NCBI RefSeq assembly: GCF_014633365.1
Contig: NC_068351.1
Coordinates: 11,042,907-11,106,906 of the forward strand
Reading direction: 5' to 3'
Source of the DNA: Diospyros lotus
Lineage: Eukaryota; Streptophyta; Magnoliopsida; Ericales; Ebenaceae
Length of the DNA: 64,000 bases
Within the stretch, counting starts at the first letter, position 1; each line of letters starts with the position of its first letter. Under the pieces are notes generated by a model that had not been told where the DNA came from, made no database searches, and worked only from the letters and a program-made list of their open reading frames with translations. The position numbers and the translations under genes are program-made. Positions 24,500 through 36,642 of the stretch are shown here, in pieces.

Positions 24500-26390
24500 G
24501 CGGGTAGCTTACGCATCTGCTTTATTAGGCAACAAACAGGGGCCTCAATGGGGAACTTAAATTATGAGTGCCTACAAGTGTTTTTCCTTCAATACCCTTA
24601 CTTTTAATTTGCCATTTTGAGTGTTGTGAGGCCATTCTGTGTCTTCAATAATTGAATCTAATGCACATTTGTAGAATTGTGACTGCGACTTTTCATTAAA
24701 AAAAAAAAAAGAACTTATTTTTTGTGGCAAATTTTGGGACCTAAACTTAATTCGTCAATCTTGTTTTTTTTTCTTTTTTTAATTATAGTGGCACAACTCA
24801 TTCTACATTCAATCAAAAATTATTTTAGATTTTGAAAAAAAAAAAATCATCATATTAGTTATCATGAGATTATTATTGAAGGGATAAGGATAGTATGAAT
24901 AGGGTATAGGGGTATTCAAATTTTGATTTCGATTCATTGAAATTCAATCAAGCCATCAGTCCACATTTTTATTCAATTTTTGGTTTAGTTCAAGTAGTAA
25001 AGTTCCAAAGTTTGTTTAGGAGCGACAGAGATCAACTCCTAATAGAAGTAAAAATGTTTTATTTAGTAAGAGTTGATCGCGTGTCCGTTTGAAAGTGTAT
25101 TCATTTGAGAGTGTATAAATTTGTGATAGCATCTGATTTATTCGGAAGCCAAATCAAGGGAAAGACCAATCTTTTATAAGACTACGCGGATAAAGCCTGG
25201 ACACTTGAGTTATTAAAAAAAATGATTCTAAAAACCTAATATTATTTATTAATAATAAATAATAATATCATATACATGTATGTAATGTATTATGAAAGTG
25301 CAAACTAAGTAGTTGATTCTTGTTCAATCAAGCTGAGAGCAGCTCAAGGGAAAAGCTATTAAGACATGTGCTTAGGGCTGGCCCTAAAAAGATTTCAAAA
25401 GTCAGCCATGTCTGTTGGCTGTTGTTTAAAATTATTTTATTTTTAATTAACAATTAAAAAGGAGAGAGAGAGAGGGATACATAATTATAAAGAATTAAAA
25501 ATAAAAGAAATGATGAAAACTACTTAAATAAAATAATTATTTTAATTTTATTATTAAAATAAAATTAATATTTTTTTTATTTTTTATTAAGGGGTTGGGG
25601 CCCATAAATTAATAATGCCTGGGGCCCCAACCCCTTGAATCGGCCCTGGGACTTAAGCCCGTTGAGAAAATGGAGGACACTTTCCTAGAGACCGTGCAAC
25701 TCGGAACGATGGAAATAAACATCTCCGGAGACTATTATGGCGATTCCAAGCAACCAAAATCTTGCAGAATTAAAACTTGAGAAGATTGATCCAGAGAACA
25801 AGAAAAGGTTTGAAATGATGAAGAAACTGAAAATTAATTTCTAGAAATTCGAAGTCACTCCTCCGAAATAGAAAAACAGCCTTCCTGGAGACTGAAAGAC
25901 ACAGTCGGAAGTAGGGACCACGTACAGGAGTTTGAGCACCCAGTTAAAAAATTTTACACACAAAAGTTCTTAAAAGGATAAAAAGACAATCTGCCTTTGA
26001 AGGGAAGGGACATAAAGGCAAGAAGAGAAAGAGAAGTTTTTATTAAGTACCTTGCTATTTGGATAGAATTTATTGGGATAGAATTATTTTTTTTTCTTAT
26101 TTTAATTATTAATATTAGGATAATTATGTCATTTAATATTTTTTTTACCAATAATACTGGTCACAATTCAAAATTTCATTCTCTCTCTTCCTTATAAATT
26201 TAAATTTTAATCTCTCACTTAATTTAATGAATTTTTAGAATTCCAAAAGTCATAATGACTTTAAATACGGATTATTCTACTTTGTTCGAATTAGTTGACG
26301 CACAAAATCATTAAAAATATCAAATAACAAAAATATCAATAATAAAACCCGCTCAATAATTCAGGCAAACCCCAATTTTCTGAGACTGCA
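24500..26390. other. intergenic DNA, no gene recognised
   Basis: AT-rich apart from the MITE-like segment at 25373-25648. Frames near 25954-26197 overlap on both strands and are not convincing. Confidence 0.4.
25373..25648. mobile_element. hAT-like MITE remnant (candidate)
   Basis: The left end TAGGGCTGGCCCT and the right end, CAGGGCCGATTC on the minus strand, are roughly inverted. Near the right end GGGGTTGGGGCCC and GGGGCCCCAACCCC form a strong hairpin. No clean target duplication was found, so the boundaries are approximate. Confidence 0.4.
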
Positions 26391-26760
26391 TTTAAGATGC
26401 AACCGCTGGTGGGGTTGCATTTGGGATGCACCCGTAGCCTGCCAGCATGCAGTCCGCTGGGATGCAGCCGCAGCCCGCCAGCATCCCAGCGGACTGCAAG
26501 ACACTGGATGCAGCCCCGGGTTGCATATGCAGCCTACCAACATCCCAGTCCGCTGGGATGCAGCCGCTGGCATCCCAGCGAACTGTAAGACGCTGGGATG
26601 CAGCGAGCCAACATCCCAACAGATGCAGTCCGCTGGGATGGCAAGTTGCATCCCGCCAGCATCCCAACGGACTGCAGTCCGCCAGATAGAGAATTGCATC
26701 ATCTGGCGGACTGCATTTTTTGCCTAGTATGGGCGGACTTCAATATAGATGAAGTCCGTC
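26391..26760. repeat. GC-rich cluster of interlocking palindromes
   Basis: A 370-bp GC-rich island in AT-rich DNA, built from many copies of a motif near CAGTCCGCTGGGATGCAG in both orientations. Arms 26449-26465 and 26481-26497 are perfect 17-base inverted repeats with a 15-base loop. A second pair at 26546-26561 and 26570-26585 has one mismatch. Arms 26674-26687 and 26701-26714 are perfect over 14 bases. Several frames are open on both strands because the repeat lacks stops in them. None is likely to be a gene. Confidence 0.85.
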
Positions 26761-27540
26761 CGTTCAACTTGAGGCAAGGTGATAATTTTAAGATGAGATA
26801 TTTTTATCATTTGATGTCTTTAGTCATCCCGTGCATCAATTAATTCGGATAAAATAAAATAATCTATGAATGAAATAAAAGAGTCATATTACTTGTACAT
26901 CCATTTTGTACCTCTTGGGCTACATAAAAGGATATTATGACTAAAAAATCCCTCGCGTTCATGCATCTTACACGCCTCTATGCGCTTCATGAGAGATTTT
27001 TTTGTCATTATTACACCTTTATGTAGTCCAAGATGTACACAAAGGTGTACCAATAGTATTTTTTGAAATAAAATAAAAGAAAAATGCAAAGAGAATATAT
27101 TAATTATAGTCAATGGTGTGCTGCCACCCAAGTGTCATGATTGTCATTATTCATTTTCATAATTAATTTCTTTTGCTTTGAAAATATGCAACTTTAATGT
27201 GTTAGATATTAATTTTAGGCGGGATTTTTAGGAAGAGAAAATACAAGTGAAGAGTTAGAATTTTTATAAGGTTAAAATTGTCTTTTTATTTTATTTAATA
27301 TAATTAAATTATTATAAAATAATATAAAACAAGCATTAAATATCTTTCTATTCAGATAGATTCTGTCCAACTAGATTTACCGTTTTATTAATTAATCTCA
27401 TGGAACGTGAATATGGGAATTAAGCATGTGTCATCATTTGAATGCCTAAAGCCCTCAACATTTAATATGCTCCAGGGCAGGACAATAAATGCACGAAGAA
27501 GGCTCAAAGCCCCGGCAAACAAGCAGACCTAACATCATAA
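26760..27540. other. AT-rich intergenic DNA, nothing recognised
   Basis: No gene, RNA or clear repeat was seen. Confidence 0.4.
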
Positions 27541-28180
27541 ATGCAGAAAATGTAAGAAAGAATGGTCTGGAGTTAGAGAAACACATAAAAGTACGAGAAT
27601 GATTTAAAATTTGAAATGCAAAAAATATAAAAATGATTTAAAATAAAATTAATATATAAAACGCAGAAAACGTGAGAATGACTTGAAGTCAAAAATATAA
27701 AAAATATGAGAATGATTTAAAATAAAAAAATGTAAAAAATGTGAAAATTATCTAAAATTAAAAACATAAAAAGCGTAAGAATGATGTATGACAAAATTAG
27801 TATTAGAAATGCAAAAAATATGAGTATGAACTAAGATAAAAAATGGAGACAGTGTGAAAATGATCCAGAATTTGACATGCAAAAAACCGTTAGATTGATT
27901 TGAAGTCAGAAACACAAAAAATATGAGAATGATCCAAATTCAGAAACGCAAAAAGCTTAAGAATGATTTAGGATAAAACTAGTATTAGAAATACAAAAAT
28001 TGAGAGAATGATAGAGGAAAAACCTAGCATAACAAGTGTAAAATAAGTTAAATCGGATTAAAAAGATCAAAAACACAAAAGTATAAGAACAATCTAGGAT
28101 AATCCAAACTCAAAAGCGAAAAATGCAAAAGCTAGAGACATGAAAATGATCAAGGATAATCTAGAAATAAAAGCGATAAA
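27540..28180 (+). repeat. degenerate minisatellite, ~36-42 bp unit
   Basis: A unit resembling AAACGCAAAAAATATGAGAATGATTTAAAATC recurs some 15 times with heavy divergence. GAATGATTT-type cores appear near 27597, 27633, 27675, 27711, 27747 and 27779, and on to about 28000. Such tracts are common inside large plant LTR elements. Confidence 0.75.
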
Positions 28181-28199
28181 AGTTACAAGAATCCTTTTC

Positions 28200-29230
28200 C
28201 AAAACAGAGTCTTCCAAAAGATTAGGTAGCAAACCCTAACTTGAGAAGAAAGAGATACAACAGAGTAAAAGAGCCTTGAAAGCTTACCCAATCGAGTTGG
28301 AAGAATCTCCACATTGAAAATTGGACAAGAGCTCCAAATTAATGCCGCTGTATCAGCCTTATGGTCATAAGTGGTAAACTTCTTAGGACCTGACACTCTT
28401 CGTAGAAAACTAAAAAGACAAAGGGATGTTGGAATCAAAAGCAGACAGTCCAACGATGAAATTCCAAAAAAAAATTACAAATTGTCAAATAAAAAAAATA
28501 AGGGCAGATCACAACGTAATCTATTCTTCTCTCTAAAAATATCAAATGACATAGTGAGAGCAATGTCATAAACAAAAGATTAAAAAAAGTTTAAAAGCTC
28601 AAAATAATTTTTTGGGCTAAAATTATGTAAAATTCCCTTGGATCGTGTTCGATGAGGGTTTCTTAAATAAAATATAAACAAGATAACTCCGACTTTTAAA
28701 AATTTCTCTGAGAGTTCTACAAAAAGAATAAATATTATCCATAAATATCTAAAAAATAACGGAATATCAGAATAAGTATTATCTATAAAAATTTTAATTC
28801 TAATGGATCCCGAAATATCAAGATATACATTATCTATTAGAATGCTAATTCTAGTGGATCCTAAAATGTTAAAATAAACGTTATCTATAAAAATTATAAT
28901 GAATATCGAAATGTTAGATTAAACGATATCCATATAAATTCTAATTCTAATAGATTTCAAAATATTAGAATAAATATTATTTGAAATAATTAATTATAAT
29001 ATTAGGGTTTTTTTTTTTTTTTTTTGTAAATAAACACTAGGGGATTTAGGAAAGTTTCATGTTTCTATATAAATAGATAACCCACTATTTTTAAAAAGAT
29101 ACATTTCTGATACAAGTTTCAATATAATTTTTAAACTTTTACTGTTTGGTTTAAGCATTAGAGTATTTGTGTGAGAACTGTCCTTATCCTATCTAATCAT
29201 TTTTTTTCTCATAGAATCCAAATGACTTGA
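28200..29230 (+). mobile_element. LTR-like remnant (candidate)
   Basis: This follows the minisatellite. It contains ~60-bp tandem units (28690-28990, TTATCTATAAAAATT and GATCCCGAAATAT-type motifs), a T run at 29007-29025 and a CTATATAAATAGATAACCCAC TATA-like stretch near 29064. After that comes a downstream context typical of plant gypsy LTR leaders. No second LTR or target duplication was found, so the call rests on resemblance. Confidence 0.3.
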
Positions 29231-29977
29231 CAATAATATTTTAGTTAATAAATTTATTATTATGTTTAAGCGAGCATAATTAGTTATATAAAAGTTTGTA
29301 AGTGAACGTAATCACGCTCAGAAAGCCATGATTTAATTATAAAGTATTAGAAGTGGCAATAGATTACTGGTCCAAAAGAAAAAAAAACGTAATTTTAGTT
29401 AGCTTTTCAAAAAATAAAACAAAACCAATTGGTATACTTTATCTTTTGAACTATTTATAAAATTAAAAATGACCACATTTTAGTTGCTTACTCTTATTAA
29501 ATAACAATTCATTATTTTATCCATTTTGTAATTTACACCTTTCCATTTGGAAATTGACCGCACTCCTGTTAAAATTAAAATATAAAGGGAAAGAAGGGGT
29601 AATTTAAAAAAAATAAATAAATTTATACCATATTAGTAATTTCCCTCAAAGTAAAATGTAGGTGGCTCCGCTTAATTAAGATTAGTCTACTTATCAATTT
29701 CTCAATCTATTATCTTTAAGATCTTGTCGTTTGGTGTCACGCAATAGCTTAAGAGAAATTCTATTCACAGCCTATAATATTACTCTTTCACAGTTACTCT
29801 CACCAAAATTCACCAATATCTTTCAAAAAGCCACAACCATCTTTCTTTCATTTCACTCCTCACATCCCACAGTCGCAGCCACCATTTACTCCCCCTCTTC
29901 TTCTCTCTTTCTCATTCTCTCACACCCATCCCTTTCTCTCTCTCTCTCAATGTGCCCTGAATAAACACACACACATA

Positions 29978-30252
29978 CAGGGGCGGATGTAGGGGGTGCC
30001 AGCCCCAACTGAATCGTAATTTTACTATATATATATATATATATATAAACTCAGCAGCCCAGCCCCTTCTTTCCGCAACAGCCCAACCCCCTTTCTGCAA
30101 CTAAACATTAATTTATCTATATGTATATATATAAACCAGCCAGCCCTAACTAAATATTGCTTTGCCCCCAACTAAATATTATTATATAAATTTATTACAT
30201 TAATTTTTTTAATTTCTAGCCCATGCACTATAAATTCCTAGATCCACCCCTG
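29978..30252. mobile_element. hAT-type MITE, 275 bp, nested in the Mutator MITE
   Basis: The left terminus CAGGGGCGGATGTAGG and the right terminus, CAGGGGTGGATCTAGG on the minus strand, are inverted repeats of the hAT form. They are flanked by identical 8-bp copies of CACACATA (29970-29977 and 30253-30260). The target lies in a CA-rich tract, so the duplication alone would be weak, but the TIRs support it. The interior is AT-microsatellite and non-coding. Confidence 0.8.
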
Positions 30253-30440
30253 CACACATAAATATATATATGTACACACATAAACACACACACACAGACA
30301 TGTATATATATATATACACACACACACGAAAACGTATGGCCGGGCCCATGGCCACGACCGTTTGTGTATATATATATAGGTGTGTGTGACTGTGTTTATA
30401 TATATATATATCTGTGTGTGTTTGTGTGTGTATTCGAGGC
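30253..30440. repeat. AT/AC/GT microsatellite cluster
   Basis: Interspersed (AT)n, (AC)n and (GT)n runs inside the Mutator MITE, with one short GC-rich break near 30335-30355. Open frames here come from the repeats. Confidence 0.85.
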
Positions 30441-30924
30441 ACAGAGAGAGAGAGAAATGGAAAGATGGGTGTGTGAGAGAGAGAGAAAGAGAGATGGAGT
30501 AGATGGTGGCTGCAGCGACTATGGGCTATGAGGAGTAAAAGGAAAGGAAAATGACGGTAAAATAAGATTTTTGAAAGATGATTGTGAATTTTAGCGGGAG
30601 TGACTGTGAAGAGTAATACTTTGAGCTGTGAATAGAATTTCCCATAGCCTAATTACTTAAAGCATCAATCATAATGGGCAGACTACCAAAATCCCCTATT
30701 GACATTCCAAAATCTTATGCATATATTTGTGGTTTTCTTTTTTTCTTTCTTTTTGGTTTTTCGGGTTCCAATTAGCTCGACTTGACCTTGAATTGCCGAT
30801 ACACGTATCCTTAATTTTGTGCATTTGGCTGAAATTAAAAAGCATCAAAACATGGTAAGTGACAATCTCGGAACATTGACTCAACAGCAGCCTTCCGTTT
30901 TTGACCCCATGGCTTCAAATCTAA

Positions 30925-31766
30925 TGCCTAGTTTGACAAAGGAGTTTAATCGCTTATAAGCTGATAAGCTATTAAAAAAAATTAGTAGAATATTTGGATG
31001 CATTTAATAGCTTTTACGCTAGATAACTTAAATGCTAGTCCAACAGCGTTTAAAGAAAGTTACATGGGGCCAGCTTTTGCGAAAGCTCTATACTTGAAAA
31101 GCTGAGTTGACCGATTCATTTATGGATTTGCCCTCATAGATTCTTCCTATTTTTAACCCATACCCCCATTTTTTTCATCCTCTACAATGCCATTACCCCT
31201 GTCGCCAGACCTTCTTTGACAGCCACAGTCGCATCGCTCGTTGCAATCGCCCTCACTGTCACCCCAACTGTCCTCGTCGCTCGTTGTCCGTTGTCCAACA
31301 CCCCAGTTGTTGCCGTCGCCCCAGCTCGTCGTCCATCGCCTGGCCAGTCATCCGCCACCTCCATGGGCTCCATTGTCGCCTCTTCTCGCAGTCGCCCCCA
31401 TCTGCCAATCCCGTTGCCTCCATTGTTTGGTCACTGTATGTATATATATGTATATATGTTAACATATATATATTATAAATATTAATGTATGTTATATTAA
31501 TATATTTAATTTTTTGTATTAAAATTTAATATTTTTTTAATTTTATTCCTATTATTGAACAATATGTCTATTTTAGTTTTTTTTGTTAAATTCTGATAGC
31601 TTATCAGTTTTTATAAACCAAACATATAAATATTCACTAACAGCTTAAAAGTATATCTACCCAAACACGTTATGAGCTTAAACACTACTCAATTTAAACG
31701 CTATTAATTACTTAAACGTTACCCAACTTAAATGTTACTAAAAAAAAAGTTTAGCCAAACTAGCCC
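30925..31766. mobile_element. Tourist/PIF-Harbinger-like element, ~842 bp, TAA target duplication
   Basis: The left end TGCCTAGTTTGACAAAG and the right end, GGGCTAGTTTGGCTAAAC on the minus strand, are imperfect inverted repeats of Tourist type. TAA flanks both sides (30922-30924 and 31767-31769). Subterminal AGCTTATAAGC and TTAAACGCT motifs recur in both halves. The middle (about 31180-31435) is a C-rich GC island unlike the rest of the element. It may be captured host sequence, but no protein family was recognised. Confidence 0.6.
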
Positions 31767-31769
31767 TAA

Positions 31770-34230
31770 GTAGCACAGACATGGATACCATATATACCAC
31801 ATTATACATACATATAATTAAAATAGTTATACATGTACCGGAAATGATGCTGTCGTCTTCAAAATGACAAACTTTCAGACAGAAAAACAAATTAATTAGC
31901 TTTGCCTTTGCGTATTCTATAATTAATTAGATAATTTTCTAAGAATAAATATTTGATTATATATATGTCTTTCAAAATGAACAGAATAATTATTAAATAA
32001 TAAATCTGATGCCTACACGCTTGCCGGATTGTAGTACCAGATTTTTGTAATTAATAGGATATATACCAAATATCGCAAGATATTGGGTAGAAATAACAAT
32101 TCTAATCGATCGGATCTTAATTATCTTAACAATTCTAATGCCAAGATATATATTGTAATTAATTAAGAGGGATTTCCAGATGGGAGCTATATATGTTTGT
32201 TTGATCAGTACTTTTGTCCAGTTTTGATTCTCAATCAATCCATGCATTGAATTGAAATATGCTTTCCTTCTTTGAGAATGCCATTAATTTGAAGAGGAAG
32301 TCTTAATATTTCGTGTCAAACTGAAGCATTAATGATATGTTGACAATTAGTTTCAGTTTAAATCTGTCGAGTATTTCGATTTTAATAATAATAATAATAA
32401 AAATAAACGATACAGACTTATGATTGAATCTTAAAATTTTTGAAACATTTCAGACATTTGAATGGTGATGTGAGAAGTAACAAACAATCAAAGAGGTATT
32501 AATGAACGTTAATTTGTTTGAACTGGTCCTCCTAATTAAAAAGCCAGTCATATCCAAATCTTTATACCAACATCTGAAGCATATATTCAAACATATATAA
32601 AACTTGTCCAAAATGTAATTCAATTTAATGACTTCATACAAATGTCAAGGCTGTGCCATAAGTATATATCTTGAAAGAGTCTAGCATCTGACCTAGTCTC
32701 AGACCCTCATACAAATGTCTAAAACCCAAGGTACAAACCTCTAAAGCATGTCTAGAATATATTTTAAAGATTAAAGGTTTATATTGATTTGAACCAGGGG
32801 GTATAGAAGTTTGAAGGATATACTATAAGTGTTACTGTTTCTGAAGCTTATTGAGACTTCTAAATCAAAGTTATTCAAACATCTTATAAAAAGCTTATAG
32901 ATATCTTAAATATTCTCTTAAAACATTTAAGAGAATATTGTCACAAGAAACACTCTTAATTTAAGATTACTTGTTCTATTGATACTTAAACCCAAAACTT
33001 TCATCCCATTCTTATATGTTTAAGACACTCACTCTCTTTTTAGATTTTATTCTAATTATCTCTTTCATTTTCAAAGAAGTCAAAACGCTAAAGTTATTTT
33101 ATGTTTTAGTTAATTAAGCTTTTGTGTCATTTTTTATTGTTTCATGTATCATCTCTCATTTAATCTATGTTAAACTGATAATCTCTATTTTTTGAAAATA
33201 TTATTATATTTGAATATAATTTTTAGCTTTTTTTAAGGATTATATGTGATATTTTTATGTAAAAAGAAATGCCTATGAAAGACAATTAGATTTTATCTCC
33301 ATTTGGGACGCCATCCTTTATGGGGACTTCATTGCTTGGTCTCATGATTTTCGATAGAAGTGATAAATTTGAGTTTGATTCACAATAATTGTACAATAAG
33401 TGAATTCAAATTTAGAAATTTAAACCGCTCACCACTCTCTATTGGAGCAAGGCCAAGAGACAAATTTTATCTCCATTTGCTCTATCAATTGGTTGAGGAG
33501 TTCTACATAAGAAGCCCTCTTATTTTTCAAACTAAAGAAACATATTTTTCAAACTAAAGAAACATAAAGTCTAAGAACCCTAATGAACTAAAGAAGGTGT
33601 TGAAACTTAAAGAGCTACGCCTAAATTCCGTAAACCAAAAAAATCATTTCTTGGTGAAATTTTCAAAAAATATCGTGTTACTATCAAGGAAAATCAAAAT
33701 TTTTCTGTGTGTTATATACAATTTTACCCTTGGATGATCTCATCAAATATATATATTTCATTAAAGTAAAGAAATAATCAGGCCTTTGAACGTTCCGTAT
33801 ACAAGTAGCTAGGGGATTATTACCAATAATCAAGGCATTTAAAACAATTAAGTTATATATCACAAGACGTCTAATCAAATTATATTTTCTTTTTGTTTGT
33901 TAGTGCACGTGTCACCTAGCATTTTGAATAACTTGTACGTAAATTCTAAATCCACTAGTCACCATGAGGTTTGAAAAAGTATTTTTCGTATAAGATGTAT
34001 AAAATGAACACGATCCCTCTGGGTTCAATCATTGGATATGGATTCCCTGCATGGTGACTAGTTGTTTCCCATCCACGGTAGACCTTCGATCATCACTTAA
34101 TATTAATGATTCATGATGTAAAATTTATCAAAAATAATCATACATGGACCATACCTTCCCAAACCAAGTCCAACCCAATCCAGCTCTATTTTGGCCTACA
34201 GCCCAATTTCAATCCGATTTCAATTCTGTG
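31770..34230. other. AT-rich intergenic DNA, nothing recognised
   Basis: No coding frame above about 85 codons. A 20-base direct repeat, TTTTTCAAACTAAAGAAACA, occurs twice near 33523-33565, and an (AAT)n run lies at about 32384-32400. Confidence 0.4.
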
Positions 34231-34239
34231 GGAGTCTAT

Positions 34240-34650
34240 AACAACTATCATTATCACTACATGTTAGATATTTTTGCGTTAGCTCTAGATTACATCTCAG
34301 CTCATTAATGTGGATCTCATCTGCATTCAATAAAGGCCATATCGACATCATGTCACCATCAAGAAGTTTCGTCGACGTTGGATATCTAGTCTCACCATTC
34401 TACAACACTCGATATAAGTATGCATGTAAGAGAACTTCTCATTCTTCTATATAGACAAACTCTATCAAGAGTCAAGGTATGTTTTTTTCTAATCTACCGA
34501 TACTCTGTTAATTTACTCTCTTACTTACTTGAGCATCGAAGTGTTTACAAGTGTCAGCCATTCCCCTAATAATTGATCGTTGGAGCCTATTCTCTGCCAT
34601 TGCAAGCTCGTGTCCGGCCATCTCTTTGGGTCGAAAGAAATAATACACAA
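34240..34650 (+). mobile_element. gypsy-type LTR fragment (candidate)
   Basis: The sequence has the feel of a plant gypsy LTR leader: TAGAGAACTTCTCATTCTTC-like and TCTATCAAGAGTCAAGG blocks, then TACTCTGTTAATTTACTCTC and a TGAGCATCGAAGTG motif. No TG...CA ends or partner LTR were found nearby. Confidence 0.35.
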
Positions 34651-36360
34651 TGTTAAAACATATTTTGATGCATCATAAAAATAACAATCGTAATCATGAG
34701 AATCATAGGCACTAAAAATTTAAATATAATTTCACTTTAGTACGCTTTGTAGTTAGATTAATTTTCTTCAGTTACTTACTAATTAATATTCTTCTCTACT
34801 TCTATAACTAAATTATTATCTGATAAAGTGATAATACTTTTATAAAAATATAACCATGTATAAAGAAAAGTGACTGGTTAAAATGTATATAACAAAAATG
34901 AGGTAAAGGCTTATAGAAATTCGACCAGGGGATCAAACCCAGAATATGTGGTTCCAAAAACTTATTGCCCTCCCTCCTCATCCAATGTGAACATGTTGCA
35001 TATCAAAATTTAAGTTATAATTTATTAAACAAGTTAATTGTGTTACATTACATAAAATTAAAATTGTGTGAATATAATCTTTTTGCTAAGGAGATTGCAT
35101 GAATCATGTCATGTTATACGTAAGTATATCATGTTTGAGACATCAAATTAACACTTCCCTAATCACTCGTTAGCGATATCAAAGCTATCAAAAATAGTTT
35201 CTCCACATGGTCAATATTCCATGCTCCTAGTGTACCCCCCCCCCCCCCCAAAAAAAAAAAAAAAAAAAAAAAAAAAAACAAAGAAAAATTCCATTGTGCT
35301 CCTCATAAGGGTAATTCCGTTGCCCGCCTGTCTGTGTGGCATGGTGCACAAGAGCAAGCTTTGTTGGATCTCCTTCTCCACCAAAATTGCCTTATTGTGT
35401 CATGGTTGCTGTTGCAAACCAAGTTCATGGGAGATGTAGAATTGACCCTTGTTTATTTTTCCCACTTTGATGTTTTCTTCACTTTCCAGTCTATGCATTA
35501 ATGAACTCCGATCCTTCATTAGCTAAAAAAAACAAAAGGAACTAACCATGCCGTGTTATTTAAACTTATTTTTTTTGGTTATACTTAATTATGAGTAACC
35601 CTAAACCCTAAAAACAAGAAAACTTTAATAATTCCACTATTCTAATTTGAGGGAGTAAGAAGAGAAAGAGAGAGCGGTTTATCTTCCTCTTTTTCTTCAT
35701 AAACCAACTTTATATTCATCTTTTTCCAATTTGTTTGTTCATTCTTCTTTCTCCCCAACTTTAAACTCAAGTGGTCAACGTATAATTAGCACACAACTAA
35801 AAACTATAGATCGATTAAACCACTTTATATATTAACATCGTTTATGTCAAAAACTAAGACCCAAAAAAAAAAAAAAAAAAAAAATTGTGTCTACAAAGAG
35901 GGTAATATCACAAGAATAAGTGTATTGAGAGTTTGAAAGTAGTTTACCCTTAAATTTATGTTAGGTTAAGAATGGTCAACAAAAAGATTTAAGTGAGTTG
36001 AAATGTGGTTTTGTAATGCAATAATAAGTTAATCAAAAATATATTTATGAGATTAAAAATTAGGCAATTTTCTTATTATCTCAAATAAAAAATGGTTTAA
36101 CAAAATAGAACCAAAATATTTATTGTTTAATAAAGTTATACTCTTTGAAGTAATTAATTTTGTTTACAGGTACAGTATAAATTTTATCTATGAATAAAAT
36201 AAACTAAAGTAATAAAATACAATTTATTAAAAATAATAAATTACAAAATGGTCAAATTTAACAATAAAAGAATTATAAATAACATGAGTCGAATTTAGAG
36301 CATAAAAATGGTCAGCGCCTCCCGTTTTCAACGTGAAAAAACTGATTGGAAACCGCAGAA
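34650..36360. other. intergenic DNA with a C15-A29 homopolymer junction
   Basis: A C run (35235-35249) is followed directly by an A run (35250-35278), and another A run lies near 35861-35883. No gene was recognised. Confidence 0.5.
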
Positions 36361-36364
36361 CTTG

Positions 36365-36530
36365 ACGCGTGTAGAGTTCTGCTTGCTTCGCAAAGAAATG
36401 AAACACAACCATTCTAACCGTTAGACGATTGCTCATTCCAACGTATGTCCGCAAACCTAGGAAACCAAAGAACTACAGGGCAGTGCCACGTGTTATCCAA
36501 CGTGGCAATCCACAAGCGGCTATTTAAGGA
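36365..36530 (+). promoter_or_regulatory. ABA/stress-type promoter of the LEA gene
   Basis: ACGCGTGT at 36365-36372 resembles coupling element CE3. CCACGTGT at 36486-36493 contains a G-box (CACGTG, 36487-36492), the core of an ABA-response element, and a second ACGTGGC lies at 36500-36506. A TATTTAAGG TATA box at 36521-36529 leaves about 90 bases to the start codon. ABRE plus coupling element is the known arrangement in ABA-induced LEA promoters. Inducibility here is inferred. Confidence 0.7.
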
Positions 36531-36642
36531 AGAACATTGATGACTTGTGGCATTGACAAGTGCTTTTGTTTGGTTTATGAGAAAATAATAATTACAAGAC
36601 GAATAATCCCAATTGCAGCAGGCTGCAAGGAAATCCGAGAAA

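Larger units (their letters stand above)
29753..30643. mobile_element. Mutator-type MITE, ~890 bp, long TIRs, 9-bp target duplication
   Basis: Long terminal inverted repeats of roughly 200 bp. The left end starts GAGAAATTCTATTCACAGC and the right end, on the minus strand, GGGAAATTCTATTCACAGC. The match continues through TATTACTCTT and CACAGT into pyrimidine-rich CTCTCTC segments. The flanks ATAGCTTAA (29744-29752) and ATAGCCTAA (30644-30652) match 8 of 9, the length typical of Mutator. There is no transposase, so the element is non-autonomous. A hAT MITE sits inside it. Confidence 0.8.

Noticed and set aside
26361..26843. Overlapping frames of 63-113 codons on both strands
   Set aside because: Created by the palindromic repeat unit, with no protein similarity.
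28094..28453. 119-codon minus-strand frame beside the minisatellite
   Set aside because: No known family. It overlaps repeat units and looks like transposon-derived sequence.
34916..34960. Possible tRNA-like segment (TTCGACC ... TCAAACCC)
   Set aside because: No cloverleaf could be drawn by eye. No tRNA or rRNA gene was found in the window.
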